NCBI GenBank assembly: GCA_017938985.1
Contig: JAGBAK010000046.1
Span: 1-41,045 of the forward strand
Direction: 5' to 3'
DNA: 41,045 nt
DNA from: Clostridia bacterium
GTDB taxonomy: Bacteria > Bacillota > Clostridia > Oscillospirales > Acutalibacteraceae
The translations under genes were made by a program, and so were the position numbers. The notes beneath the pieces are model-generated. The model worked only from the letters and a program-made list of their open reading frames with translations. It was not told the DNA's origin and did not search any database. Shown piece after piece: positions 1-8,543 of the stretch. The stretch's first letter is position 1, and every line of letters starts with the position of its first letter.

Positions 1-1
1 A

Positions 2-1354
2 TTGAAATTTGGGAATAAGACTTGTGAGCAACAGGTCTTATTTTTGTTTTTGATTTTTAATTGGTACACAGACGCTGCATGCACAACCAAGCTTGCAGAA
101 AATGCAACAGTAGGTGCACAGGTTGTTAACCTTTATGCAAAGACAACAGCAGGCACCTTCACAGCAAACTTCTGGCTTGACGATGCAAAGACAGAGCTTT
201 ACTACACAGCAAACGTTGTCTTTGATAAGGAAATCAGACTTCCCGACACCCTCGAAGCTCCCACAAAGACAGGTTATATCTTCGCAGGTTGGGATCCCTA
301 TGTTGGTCTTATGGACGAAGAAGGTAAAGACTTCGTAGCAATCTGGTATGAAAACGATGTAGTTACAGCAACATTCTATGTTGACGGTGCTGTATACGAA
401 ATGTTTGACAACCTTACCTACGGCGCAGAGATGGAAATTCCCGCTCCTCCCGTTAAGGCTGGTCACAGATTCGACGGCTGGGCACTTAAGGGCACAACAG
501 ACATCGTTGACCTTCAGGGCACAACAGTTCCTGCTGAATCAGTTGAATACGAAGCAATCTTCACAATCACAGAGTTCTATGTAACATATAACAACTATGT
601 AGCATCAGAATTCGGTCCTGCAGGCACACCCACTCCCGCATATGAAGCATATGCAATTGACGGTGTTGCAGTTAAGAATGCATACAATCTTAACGATGCA
701 ATCGTTCATCCCGCAGCTCCCGTTGTTGCTGTTATTAAGGACGGCACAACTCATACCGAATACTACACCTTCTCACATTGGGAAGATGCAGACGGTAATG
801 TTTGGGCAGACGGTGCAGCGATGCCCGCAAACGACGTAGCTCTTTACGCTAAGTATGACAGAGCAACTGTTCAGCTTGCTGTAGTTGAAGGTTCCACCGG
901 TGTCCTTGAAAAGGCAAACGCAACCGATATGGAACAGTGGTATGCATACGGCTTCGCCGGCAGACGTATCAACTCTGCTGAAGTTCCCAAGTTGTTCACA
1001 GTTCAGGGCGACGGTTACTATGTAATTGAAAACTCCGAGCTTTCAGGAACATTCGGCACAGGTGCAAAGATAGTTGTTTATGACCGTCTTACCAACGAGT
1101 TTGTTGAAGAATATTACATCATCATCTTTGGCGATGTTGACGGTAATGCACGTATCGACGTTAATGACTCGTCGGCAATGGTTACTGAACTTGCGTCACC
1201 CACATGGTCTAACAGAAGAAACGGCGTTCCTTACAGAATTAAGGCAGCCGACCTCGACCTCAACCGCAGAATCGATACTAACGATTCCACACGTCTTATT
1301 AATGCTATTGCAGGCGAAGTTTCAATAGACCAGACAACAGGCGAAGCTAAGTAA
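2..1354 (+). CDS. InlB B-repeat surface protein with C-terminal dockerin, 5' end missing
   Basis: This is the C-terminal part of a large secreted repeat protein. The frame is open from base 2, but the first 18 or so codons pass through the terminator-like hairpin and do not look like protein. Recognisable coding sequence starts near base 58 with the tail of an InlB B-type repeat (WYTDAAC). Three more repeats follow, marked by GYIFAGW, GHRFDGW and YYTFSHW. Nucleotides about 867-1129 encode a conserved module ending in GTGAKIVVYD and an IIIFGD strand. It is followed by a type I dockerin with two calcium loops, DVDGNARIDVND and DLDLNRRIDTND, both with acidic or Asn residues at positions 1, 3, 5 and 12. 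InlB repeats are beta-grasp adhesion or spacer units, and dockerins bind cohesins on scaffold or cell-surface proteins. No signal peptide is visible because the true 5' end is absent. The next gene downstream has the same C-terminal architecture, so this is the first of three tandem paralogues. Confidence 0.8.
   Translation: MKFGNKTCEQQVLFLFLIFNWYTDAACTTKLAENATVGAQVVNLYAKTTAGTFTANFWLDDAKTELYYTANVVFDKEIRLPDTLEAPTKTGYIFAGWDPYVGLMDEEGKDFVAIWYENDVVTATFYVDGAVYEMFDNLTYGAEMEIPAPPVKAGHRFDGWALKGTTDIVDLQGTTVPAESVEYEAIFTITEFYVTYNNYVASEFGPAGTPTPAYEAYAIDGVAVKNAYNLNDAIVHPAAPVVAVIKDGTTHTEYYTFSHWEDADGNVWADGAAMPANDVALYAKYDRATVQLAVVEGSTGVLEKANATDMEQWYAYGFAGRRINSAEVPKLFTVQGDGYYVIENSELSGTFGTGAKIVVYDRLTNEFVEEYYIIIFGDVDGNARIDVNDSSAMVTELASPTWSNRRNGVPYRIKAADLDLNRRIDTNDSTRLINAIAGEVSIDQTTGEAK
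14..52 (+). terminator. Rho-independent terminator-like hairpin at the left edge
   Basis: An 11-bp stem (14-24 pairs with 32-42, one T-G wobble, loop TGAGCAA) is followed by a T-rich tract from 41 to 52. It looks like a normal intrinsic terminator, but it lies immediately upstream of, and in frame with, the middle of a repeat-protein gene. That is an odd place for a terminator and suggests a junction near base 55-60. Confidence 0.6.
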
Positions 1355-1372
1355 ACAGGTTTATTAATTACA

Positions 1373-1404
1373 CCCGAAGAGGTAACTTAGGTTATCTCTT
1401 CGGG
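1373..1404 (+). other. Long stem-loop after the first repeat-protein gene
   Basis: A 14-bp stem (1373-1386 with 1391-1404, one G-T wobble, loop TTAG) lies 18 nt after the stop codon. It has no T-tract on either side, so it is more likely a transcript-stabilising or processing element, or a weak terminator, than a strong one. The rest of 1355-1504 shows no gene and no promoter I can defend. A ribosome binding site, GGGAGG, precedes the next start. Confidence 0.45.
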
Positions 1405-1504
1405 AAAACCAAAAAGCAAAAGGATATCCCTTGCAAATTTGGCTATTATGGGATTATTCCCATTTATATATGCAGTTCCAAAAATTAAGGGAGGAATAAC
1501 TTGC

Positions 1505-4500
1505 ATGAAAACATTCAAACGCACCCTTTCCGGTTTTCTTGCCTTGTTGATGGTTTTCAGCTCTTTCTCCGTTCTTGCCACTGCAGTCGAATTGGACGAT
1601 GGCAACAAAATTACGGCTGAATTCTACACCGATTTTTTTGTTCAGAACGATGAAGGAGTCTGGGAAAAGACAGATAAGGTTAAAGCCGGAAAAACGGTAA
1701 AAGCGAGAGTTTCAATTGAAACAGACTACGCTATAGGTTCTTCACAGGTTCTCTGGGTTTATAACAGAGAATTCTTTGAGTGGAGTGATGAAGGAATTGC
1801 CACCTTAAGCGAAGGTATTTATAATGCATCAAGCATTTTAAATCCCGATGAAAATGCAGCAGCAAGCAGCGTTGGCGGTTTCTTTACCCACAGAACCGAA
1901 GTTGTAGAATATGAACCTGCTGACGATATGATCTACGATGGTCTTGTACCTGGTGATTATTTCGATGACAAAGGCTGGTTTGCTTTAAACCTTAACCAAG
2001 GTGTTCCCGTAGAACTCAGCAAAAATGATTACTTTGTTGAATTCACATTCACAGTTAAGAAAGATGCACAGGGTGAGGGCTTCCTCTTTGTTCCCGTGGA
2101 GTCTATCAGAAGTCCCGAATGGTCTTATTCACCCACATATCTTCAGCGTGCTTCCGGTCCTGACAACCTCAACGTTAACGTTCCGGAACAGGCTATGAGT
2201 ATGCCTTATAATTTAATTCCCAAGGATACTAACACAATCAAGCTCTATTCAGAAACATCCACAACATATACACAGAACGTATATACAATGGATACAACGG
2301 GTAATTACAGCGCAGCTGCTGTAACAACAACACCCACAGCCGAAATCGGTTCAACAATCAACGCTGCAAGCTATACTGCTCCTGCAGGCTTCTCAGTTGA
2401 TACCGCAAAGAGCACAGCAGGCGACGTTACAATCGAAGATGAAGGCGTATCATCAATCGATATTTACCTCAGCAGAAACAAGTATAAAGTTACTTTTGAC
2501 GGTAAAGAAACCGAACAGTATTTTGATGCTGTAATCGTTCCCGAAACAGCAGAAGAAAAAGAAGGCTACACATTCGCAGGCTGGTATGCAGGCGAAACAA
2601 AGCTTACCGAAACAACAAAGGTTCCCGTTGACGGTGCGGCTTACACAGCTAAGTACACACCCAACGAAGTTGGTTACACAGTTAACAAGTACTTCATGAA
2701 CACTGACGGCGAAACATATGCAGATGCAGTTCCCGAAGCATTCCCCGGCAAAACAGGCGATGAAGTAACCTACTCAACAGAGGTTGAAGGCTTCACACTT
2801 GACAAAACACAGGGCAAACTTTCCGACACCGTAACAGGCGACGGCAAACTTGTTCTTGAGGCTTACTACACCCGTAACAAGGTTCAGGTAACAATCAACG
2901 GCAAGACAGAAGAGATGTACTACGGCGAAACAATCGATAAGCCTTCAGATCCTCCTGCAGACCCCGGTTATGAATTTGACAAGTGGGTTGACGAAAAAGG
3001 CGACGAAGTTAAGTGGCCTGTAACAGTTGGTACTGAAGATATCGTTATCGAACCTTCATTCAGCAAGCTTCCCAGAACAGTAACATATAAGTATGTTGGT
3101 GCTCCCTCAGGCTACGATGTTCCCGCTCCCAAGATCGCTTACATCGAAGATCCCATCGAGCTTCCCACACTTCCCACAGTTGAAGGCTACACCATCAGTG
3201 ATTGGGTAATCACAGATGCAAACGGTGACGCTATCACAGACGGCAAGGTTGGTACAACAGACGTAACAGTTACAGCAACCTGGACTCTCAACGCTTACAA
3301 GGTAACTCTTGACCTTGACGGCGGCGAAGCTGCTATCACATCAATCGCAAAGAACCACGGCGAAACTCTTCACGCTGACGAACTTCCCGATGTTGTTAAG
3401 GCAGGCTATGACCACCTCGGCTGGACAGTTGACGGTGCAGACGCAACATTCCCCATGACAATCAAGGGCGATGTTATTCTCAAGGCAAAGCTTGCTCTTC
3501 ATAACTACAGCATTACTTACGCATTCTCAGGCAACAAGCCTGCAAGCGTAGACGTTCCCGCAGCAACAACAGGCACAATGGGTTCAGCTATTCCCATGCC
3601 CACAATCACAGATCCCGAAGGCTATTCATTCGGCGGCTGGGTTGCAACAGATGCTGAAGGCAACGAAATCACAGACGGCAAGGTTGGCACATCAGATATT
3701 ACCGTAACAGGTAAGTGGACTCTCAACCGCCATGACGTATCATTCGCAACAGGCGTTGAAGGCACAACAATCGACACAATCACAAGACCTTACGGTACTG
3801 AAATTACAGCTCCCTCAACAGATATCTCTGCTCTTAAACCCGGCTACACATTCGGCGGCTGGAAGGATAAGGCAACAGGCAGCGTTGTAACGTTCCCGTT
3901 CTCAATGCCTGACAGAAACGTTGAACTTGAAGCTGTTTGGACAGCAACTCCCAGAACAATCACTTACGTTTACGTTGGCGCTCCCGAGGGCTATGAAGCT
4001 CCCGCAGCAAAGACAGGCGTAATCGGTGATACAATCGAACTTCCCGGTCTTCCCACAGTTGACGGCTACGCAGTAGGCAACTGGGTAATCACAGATGCAG
4101 ACGGCAACGCTATCACAGACGGTAAGGTTGGTCTTACAAACGTAACAGTAACATCAACATGGACAAAGAATGCTTACGTTGTAACATTCTGGCTTGACGA
4201 AGACGGCACAAAGGTTCACCACACCGAAAACTATACATACGGTCAGGCTCTTAAATATCCTGATGCTCCCAACGTTCCCGGCTACATCTTTGAAGCATGG
4301 TCAGAAGTTGAGGGCATGGAAGTAACAGAAGCACTTGACGTATATCCCATCTACAAAGCAATTGAATACAACGTAACAGTTCTCGGTCTCTACGGCGATA
4401 CAGTTGATGAATGGATTGCTTTCTACGGCGACGAAATCACTCTTGGCGACCTTCTCACCAAGGAAGAAATGGATCAGATGCTCGCTGATAACGGCGACTT

Positions 4501-7500
4501 CTATACATTTGATTTCTGGGCATATGACGGCGATGAAATCACAGATGAAACTGTTATCACTGTAACAGCAGACGTTGAAATCGAAGGTAACTTCACAGCT
4601 ATGGATGCAAAGCTTATCTTTGATGCAAACGGCGCAACATTTGCTGAAAGCGGTTCCGGCATCTACGAAGTTGAACTTCTCTATGATGACGAAATCACAG
4701 CAAATATGTATCCCGCAATCCCCACATACGAAGGTCACACCTTCAAGGCATGGAGCCTTGACCTTGTAGGTCAGCCCATGGACGAACTCGAAAAGACAAT
4801 CTCCATCACATGGACAAAGAACACTTATAACGTTAAGTTCGTTAACGGTCTCACAGGTGAAGAAATCGAAACCGTAACAGGCGAGTACGGCGACGCTGTT
4901 GAAGCTCCCGCTCTTCCCGTAGTTGCAGGTTATACCTTTGCTTGGGATAACACCGTAACATCAATCCCCGCTAAGAACGAAAAGGGCGAAGTTATGGCAG
5001 CAGGCGGCACAATGACAGTTACCGCTGTTCCCACAGCTAAGACCTATGCAGTTAACTACTACGTTGACGGCGAGATCTATAACACCCTTACCGTTGCATA
5101 CGGCAAGCCCGTTGAATCAATCGCAGCTCCCGCAGCAGGCGATCTTCCCAGCGGTTACTCATTCCTCGGCTGGAGCCTTGATGCTGCTGCAACTCTTCCC
5201 GGCAACCTCGGCGTAGTCGGTGACGGCGACGTTAACGTTTATGCAGTTCTTCAGGCAAACGGCGACGTAGCTTATAAGGTAGAAATCTACCAGCAGAAGC
5301 TTGAAGGCGGCTATGAGCTTGTTGATACAGAAGAATTCACAAACGGTACAACAGGTAAGGTTGCTCCTTACGTAGTTGACCAGAACGTTGAAGGCTTCGT
5401 ATTCAACGAAGGTGCTTCAGTTCTTGACACACCCGTTGCAGGCGACGGCTCAACAGTTCTTAAGGTTTACTATGACCGCAAGACAATCACTGTTGACATC
5501 AACGGCGACAAGCAGGATGTTCCCTTCGGAACAGAAATCGACCTTCCCAACGACGTTGATGACGGCGACGAAGGCACAGAGTTTGATAAGTGGGTTGACG
5601 AAGACGGCAACGAAGTAAGCGATCCTTACATTGTTCCCGATTCAGATGAACCCGTTGTTATCACTCCCGTATTCACAAACAAGGAATTCACAATCACATA
5701 TTATAGGGACGGCGCTTCCGTCTATAGCCAGAAGGTAGCTTATAAGGCAGACGTTGAACTTGCTTACGGCGGTTCTTATATGCCCGATGGTTACGTATTC
5801 ATCGGCTGGACACTTACTGAGGGTTCAGACGAAATCGCAACAATCGACACAATGCCTGCTCACGACGTAGATCTCTATGCTATCTACGAAGCAGACACAG
5901 TCATCGAATACACAGTTGAATTCTACAAGCAGAACCTTGAAGGCGGCTATGAACCTGCCGGCACAGAAACATATCATGACGGCACAACAGGTGAAGAAGC
6001 TCCCTATGTTGTTGACGAAGATAAGTTTGAAGGCTTCGTATTCAACGCAGATGCATCAATCCTTGATACACCTGTTGCAGGCGACGGCACAACAGTTCTT
6101 GAAGTTTACTATGACCGCAAGACAATCAAGGTTCAGATTGGCGACAACGAACCCGTTGATGGTCCCTTCGGAACAGAAATCGACCTTCCCGATGACGTTG
6201 ATGACAAGGATCCCGGCACAGAGTTTGATAAGTGGGTTGACGAAGACGGCAACGAAGTAACCGATCCTTATATCGTTCCCGATTCAGAAGACGGTACACC
6301 CGTTGTTATCACTCCCGTTTATAAGAACAACTCCTTCGACGTAACATTCGTTGATGAACTCAACGGTACAACAAAGACAAACAGCTACGAATACACAACA
6401 AAGATCCCGAATCCCGGTTCACCCAGCGCAGTAGGCTATGAGTTCAACGGCAGGTTCACCAAGGACGGCGACAAGTATGTAGCAGGTACAACAACAGTTC
6501 CCAACGCAAACGTAACTTACTATGCTAAGTACACAGGTCTTCCCGTAACTTACATTGTTAACGTTTACTTCGAGAAGCTTGACGGCAAGGGTTGGGAAGA
6601 CGTTCAGTCCACAGTTGTTGACGGTGTAGCAGGCGAAACAGCTAAGTACACCGAAACATTCGAAGGCTTCACACTTGATAATGATATCTCCACAACAGAA
6701 GCTACTATCAAGGGCGACAGCTCAACAGTTCTTGTTATCTACTTCACCAGAAACGATGTAACAATCACCGTTGACGGCGAAGAAAAGGATGTTCCTTACG
6801 GCACAGAAGTTGATGAAGACGATCTCAAGCCCGACGTTGAACCCGGCTACAAGGTAGACAAGTGGGTTGACGGCGAAGGCAACGAAATCACATTCCCCGT
6901 TGAAATCAAGGGCGGCGAAGAATTCATCCCCGTAATCGTTAAGGAAACATACTCACTCATCTTCAGACTTGCTGACGGCACAGTTGTTGAAGAAACAGCA
7001 GCAGTTGAATTCGATTCAGAAATCACTGCTCCTCAGGCTCCCGAAGCTGCTGAAGGCTACACCTTCGCAGGTTGGGTAGACGCAGCAACAAACGAACCCT
7101 TCAACGGCAAGATGCCCGCTAAGGCAACAGTTTACGTTGCAGTTTACACAAACAACGAAGCTGCTAATTACACAGTTAACATCTACATCATGAACACAGA
7201 AGGCGTTGAAGAACTCTCCGGTTCTTACACCGCAACAGCCGCTATCGGCACAACTCAGTCAGTTGTTCCCGGCAAGGTTGACTTCTGCACTCTTGACACA
7301 GCCAAGAGTAACACAAGCTGCGTAGTTCTTGCAGACGGCACAGCTTCCATCAACCTCTACTTCGTAAGAGGTCTCTACACAGTAAGCTTCGACGGCGTTG
7401 AAACTTCCGTTTATGCCGGCGCAGTTATCCCCGTACCCGCAGATCCCGCAGTTGAAGGCAAGACCTTCCTCGGCTGGACACCTGCAATTCCCAATGTAAT

Positions 7501-8404
7501 GCCTGAAAACGATCTCGAATTCACATCAACTTGGGAAGACGTAACTTACACAATCACTTACGTTGTAAACGGCGACAAGATCGTTCATAACTACAAGTTC
7601 GGCGATACGGTTACCGCTTATGAAGTAACAGAAGCTCCTGCAGGTCTCACATTCAAGGGCTGGTCAGACACCGTTCCCGCAACAATGCCTGCAGAAAACA
7701 TTACCGTTTCCGCAATCTTCGAGGCTGCTGCATACACAGTAACCTACCTTGATGCAGAAGGTAACGTATTCGTATCCTACTCAGTTGCATTCGGCGCAGA
7801 AATTCCTGTTCCCGCAGACGCACCTGCTAAGGAATTCTACACCTTCAAGGGTTGGTCAGCAGCACCCGCAACAATGCCTGCTGAAAATATCACAATCGAG
7901 CCCATCTTCGAGCCCGTTCCTGTTCGTCTTATTGCCGCTCCCGGTTCAACAACCGTTATCGACAGAGACAACATGGTAATCTACGGTCTTGACATCGGTC
8001 TCTCAGCTAAGATTCTTGACGATAACTTCCTTGATTACGAAGGCGACGGTACTCTTGTTATCAAGCCCGTAACAGAAGGCACAAGCAGATACGGCACAGG
8101 CGCTGTTGTTGAACTTTATGACAACGCCGACGGTTCACTCGTTGAAACATTCCATATCGTTGTATTCGGCGACCTTAACGGTGACTCACATGTAAACGGT
8201 CTTGACGTTTCCATCGCTTCTGACGAAGCATTCTGGATCACTGACTGGTCAATTGAAGGCGAAAACTTCGAGGCTTACAAGCTCATCGCAGCTGACCTTG
8301 ACCACAACGGCTTCATCGACACAACAGATGTTTCCAACATCAAGAACTACGTACTCAGCCTTGTTGAAATCGATCAGGTAGCAGGCAAAGTCGTTCGCTC
8401 CTAA
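1505..8404 (+). CDS. Giant secreted InlB B-repeat protein with cohesin-like N-terminus and C-terminal dockerin (2299 aa)
   Basis: The ATG at 1505 is chosen because GGGAGG lies about 10 nt upstream and a classic signal peptide follows at once (MKTFKRTL, hydrophobic core, cleavage around residues 26-28). An in-frame extension to 1439 lacks these signs. Residues about 35-240 form a beta-rich module with KVKAGKTVKARV, VLWVYNREFFE and FVEFTFTVKKD, resembling the strand pattern of cohesins (inference). From about 250 to 2135 I count roughly 21 InlB B-type repeats by their GYxFxGW signature. About six units of the form YxVxxY...GFxLD...VLxVYYxR, MucBP-like, are interleaved. Residues about 2138-2220 are the conserved pre-dockerin module. 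G2222 onward is a type I dockerin with DLNGDSHVNGLD and DLDHNGFIDTTD. The protein is strongly acidic and has no LPxTG, SLH or terminal membrane segment, so attachment would have to go through the dockerin or another partner. Likely role: cell-surface adhesin or structural fibre; substrate unknown. Confidence 0.85.
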   Translation: MKTFKRTLSGFLALLMVFSSFSVLATAVELDDGNKITAEFYTDFFVQNDEGVWEKTDKVKAGKTVKARVSIETDYAIGSSQVLWVYNREFFEWSDEGIATLSEGIYNASSILNPDENAAASSVGGFFTHRTEVVEYEPADDMIYDGLVPGDYFDDKGWFALNLNQGVPVELSKNDYFVEFTFTVKKDAQGEGFLFVPVESIRSPEWSYSPTYLQRASGPDNLNVNVPEQAMSMPYNLIPKDTNTIKLYSETSTTYTQNVYTMDTTGNYSAAAVTTTPTAEIGSTINAASYTAPAGFSVDTAKSTAGDVTIEDEGVSSIDIYLSRNKYKVTFDGKETEQYFDAVIVPETAEEKEGYTFAGWYAGETKLTETTKVPVDGAAYTAKYTPNEVGYTVNKYFMNTDGETYADAVPEAFPGKTGDEVTYSTEVEGFTLDKTQGKLSDTVTGDGKLVLEAYYTRNKVQVTINGKTEEMYYGETIDKPSDPPADPGYEFDKWVDEKGDEVKWPVTVGTEDIVIEPSFSKLPRTVTYKYVGAPSGYDVPAPKIAYIEDPIELPTLPTVEGYTISDWVITDANGDAITDGKVGTTDVTVTATWTLNAYKVTLDLDGGEAAITSIAKNHGETLHADELPDVVKAGYDHLGWTVDGADATFPMTIKGDVILKAKLALHNYSITYAFSGNKPASVDVPAATTGTMGSAIPMPTITDPEGYSFGGWVATDAEGNEITDGKVGTSDITVTGKWTLNRHDVSFATGVEGTTIDTITRPYGTEITAPSTDISALKPGYTFGGWKDKATGSVVTFPFSMPDRNVELEAVWTATPRTITYVYVGAPEGYEAPAAKTGVIGDTIELPGLPTVDGYAVGNWVITDADGNAITDGKVGLTNVTVTSTWTKNAYVVTFWLDEDGTKVHHTENYTYGQALKYPDAPNVPGYIFEAWSEVEGMEVTEALDVYPIYKAIEYNVTVLGLYGDTVDEWIAFYGDEITLGDLLTKEEMDQMLADNGDFYTFDFWAYDGDEITDETVITVTADVEIEGNFTAMDAKLIFDANGATFAESGSGIYEVELLYDDEITANMYPAIPTYEGHTFKAWSLDLVGQPMDELEKTISITWTKNTYNVKFVNGLTGEEIETVTGEYGDAVEAPALPVVAGYTFAWDNTVTSIPAKNEKGEVMAAGGTMTVTAVPTAKTYAVNYYVDGEIYNTLTVAYGKPVESIAAPAAGDLPSGYSFLGWSLDAAATLPGNLGVVGDGDVNVYAVLQANGDVAYKVEIYQQKLEGGYELVDTEEFTNGTTGKVAPYVVDQNVEGFVFNEGASVLDTPVAGDGSTVLKVYYDRKTITVDINGDKQDVPFGTEIDLPNDVDDGDEGTEFDKWVDEDGNEVSDPYIVPDSDEPVVITPVFTNKEFTITYYRDGASVYSQKVAYKADVELAYGGSYMPDGYVFIGWTLTEGSDEIATIDTMPAHDVDLYAIYEADTVIEYTVEFYKQNLEGGYEPAGTETYHDGTTGEEAPYVVDEDKFEGFVFNADASILDTPVAGDGTTVLEVYYDRKTIKVQIGDNEPVDGPFGTEIDLPDDVDDKDPGTEFDKWVDEDGNEVTDPYIVPDSEDGTPVVITPVYKNNSFDVTFVDELNGTTKTNSYEYTTKIPNPGSPSAVGYEFNGRFTKDGDKYVAGTTTVPNANVTYYAKYTGLPVTYIVNVYFEKLDGKGWEDVQSTVVDGVAGETAKYTETFEGFTLDNDISTTEATIKGDSSTVLVIYFTRNDVTITVDGEEKDVPYGTEVDEDDLKPDVEPGYKVDKWVDGEGNEITFPVEIKGGEEFIPVIVKETYSLIFRLADGTVVEETAAVEFDSEITAPQAPEAAEGYTFAGWVDAATNEPFNGKMPAKATVYVAVYTNNEAANYTVNIYIMNTEGVEELSGSYTATAAIGTTQSVVPGKVDFCTLDTAKSNTSCVVLADGTASINLYFVRGLYTVSFDGVETSVYAGAVIPVPADPAVEGKTFLGWTPAIPNVMPENDLEFTSTWEDVTYTITYVVNGDKIVHNYKFGDTVTAYEVTEAPAGLTFKGWSDTVPATMPAENITVSAIFEAAAYTVTYLDAEGNVFVSYSVAFGAEIPVPADAPAKEFYTFKGWSAAPATMPAENITIEPIFEPVPVRLIAAPGSTTVIDRDNMVIYGLDIGLSAKILDDNFLDYEGDGTLVIKPVTEGTSRYGTGAVVELYDNADGSLVETFHIVVFGDLNGDSHVNGLDVSIASDEAFWITDWSIEGENFEAYKLIAADLDHNGFIDTTDVSNIKNYVLSLVEIDQVAGKVVRS
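5267..5692 (+). repeat. Internal DNA duplication, copy 1
   Basis: About 425 bp encode a MucBP-like unit (from YKVEIYQQKLEGGYE to VYYDRK), followed by an InlB-type unit with GTEFDKWVDEDGNEV and YIVPDS. A closely matching copy lies about 210 bp further on. Similarity is high at both DNA and protein level (for example PFGTEIDLP and FDKWVDEDGNEV shared exactly), pointing to fairly recent intragenic duplication. Confidence 0.7.
5902..6329 (+). repeat. Internal DNA duplication, copy 2
   Basis: This is the second copy of the unit at 5267-5692. It encodes YTVEFYKQNLEGGYE through GTEFDKWVDEDGNEV and YIVPDSEDGTPVV. Differences are concentrated in the linker and in a few substitutions; the InlB-type core is nearly unchanged. 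The 210 bp between copies encodes a single ordinary InlB repeat, so the duplicated block may have been a two- or three-repeat unit. Confidence 0.7.
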
Positions 8405-8415
8405 CCTCTGACATT

Positions 8416-8520
8416 ATTCGCGGGGAGGGGAGAGTCTCTTCTCCCCGTGAATTAGAGATATGTCACGCAAGAGTGGCGGCACACCACTCTTTGACTCCGG
8501 CTCACAGCACAGAACCGGAG
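8416..8520 (+). promoter_or_regulatory. Structured leader: three successive hairpins before the third repeat-protein gene
   Basis: The 139 nt between the two giant genes contains three consecutive stems. The first is a 16-bp stem with wobbles, 8416-8431 with 8437-8452, whose core is CGGGGAG/CTCCCCG. The second is a perfect 8-bp stem, 8469-8476 with 8484-8491. The third is a 6-bp stem, 8495-8500 with 8515-8520. The last ends 7 nt before the AAGGAGG ribosome binding site. None is followed by a T-tract. The arrangement could stabilise or process a long mRNA or control translation of the downstream gene. I do not recognise it as a known riboswitch. Confidence 0.5.
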
Positions 8521-8543
8521 AAATAACAAGGAGGAATTCTCTC

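Noticed and set aside
1439-1504. N-terminal extension of the 2299-aa protein
   Set aside because: It has no Shine-Dalgarno site and would place a signal peptide internally; the ATG at 1505 with GGGAGG is better.
4301-4738. Long antisense open frame inside the 2299-aa gene
   Set aside because: It is Cys- and Val-rich, has no ribosome site and mirrors the biased codons of the sense gene. Similar antisense frames exist elsewhere in the repeat genes (for example 10401-10943).
5267-6329. CRISPR-like repeats
   Set aside because: The repeats are coding, hundreds of bases long and not separated by unique equal-length spacers.
8455-8520. GEMM (c-di-GMP) riboswitch
   Set aside because: Only a TCACGCA-like string matches. 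The hairpin arrangement and the later conserved blocks of the aptamer are missing.
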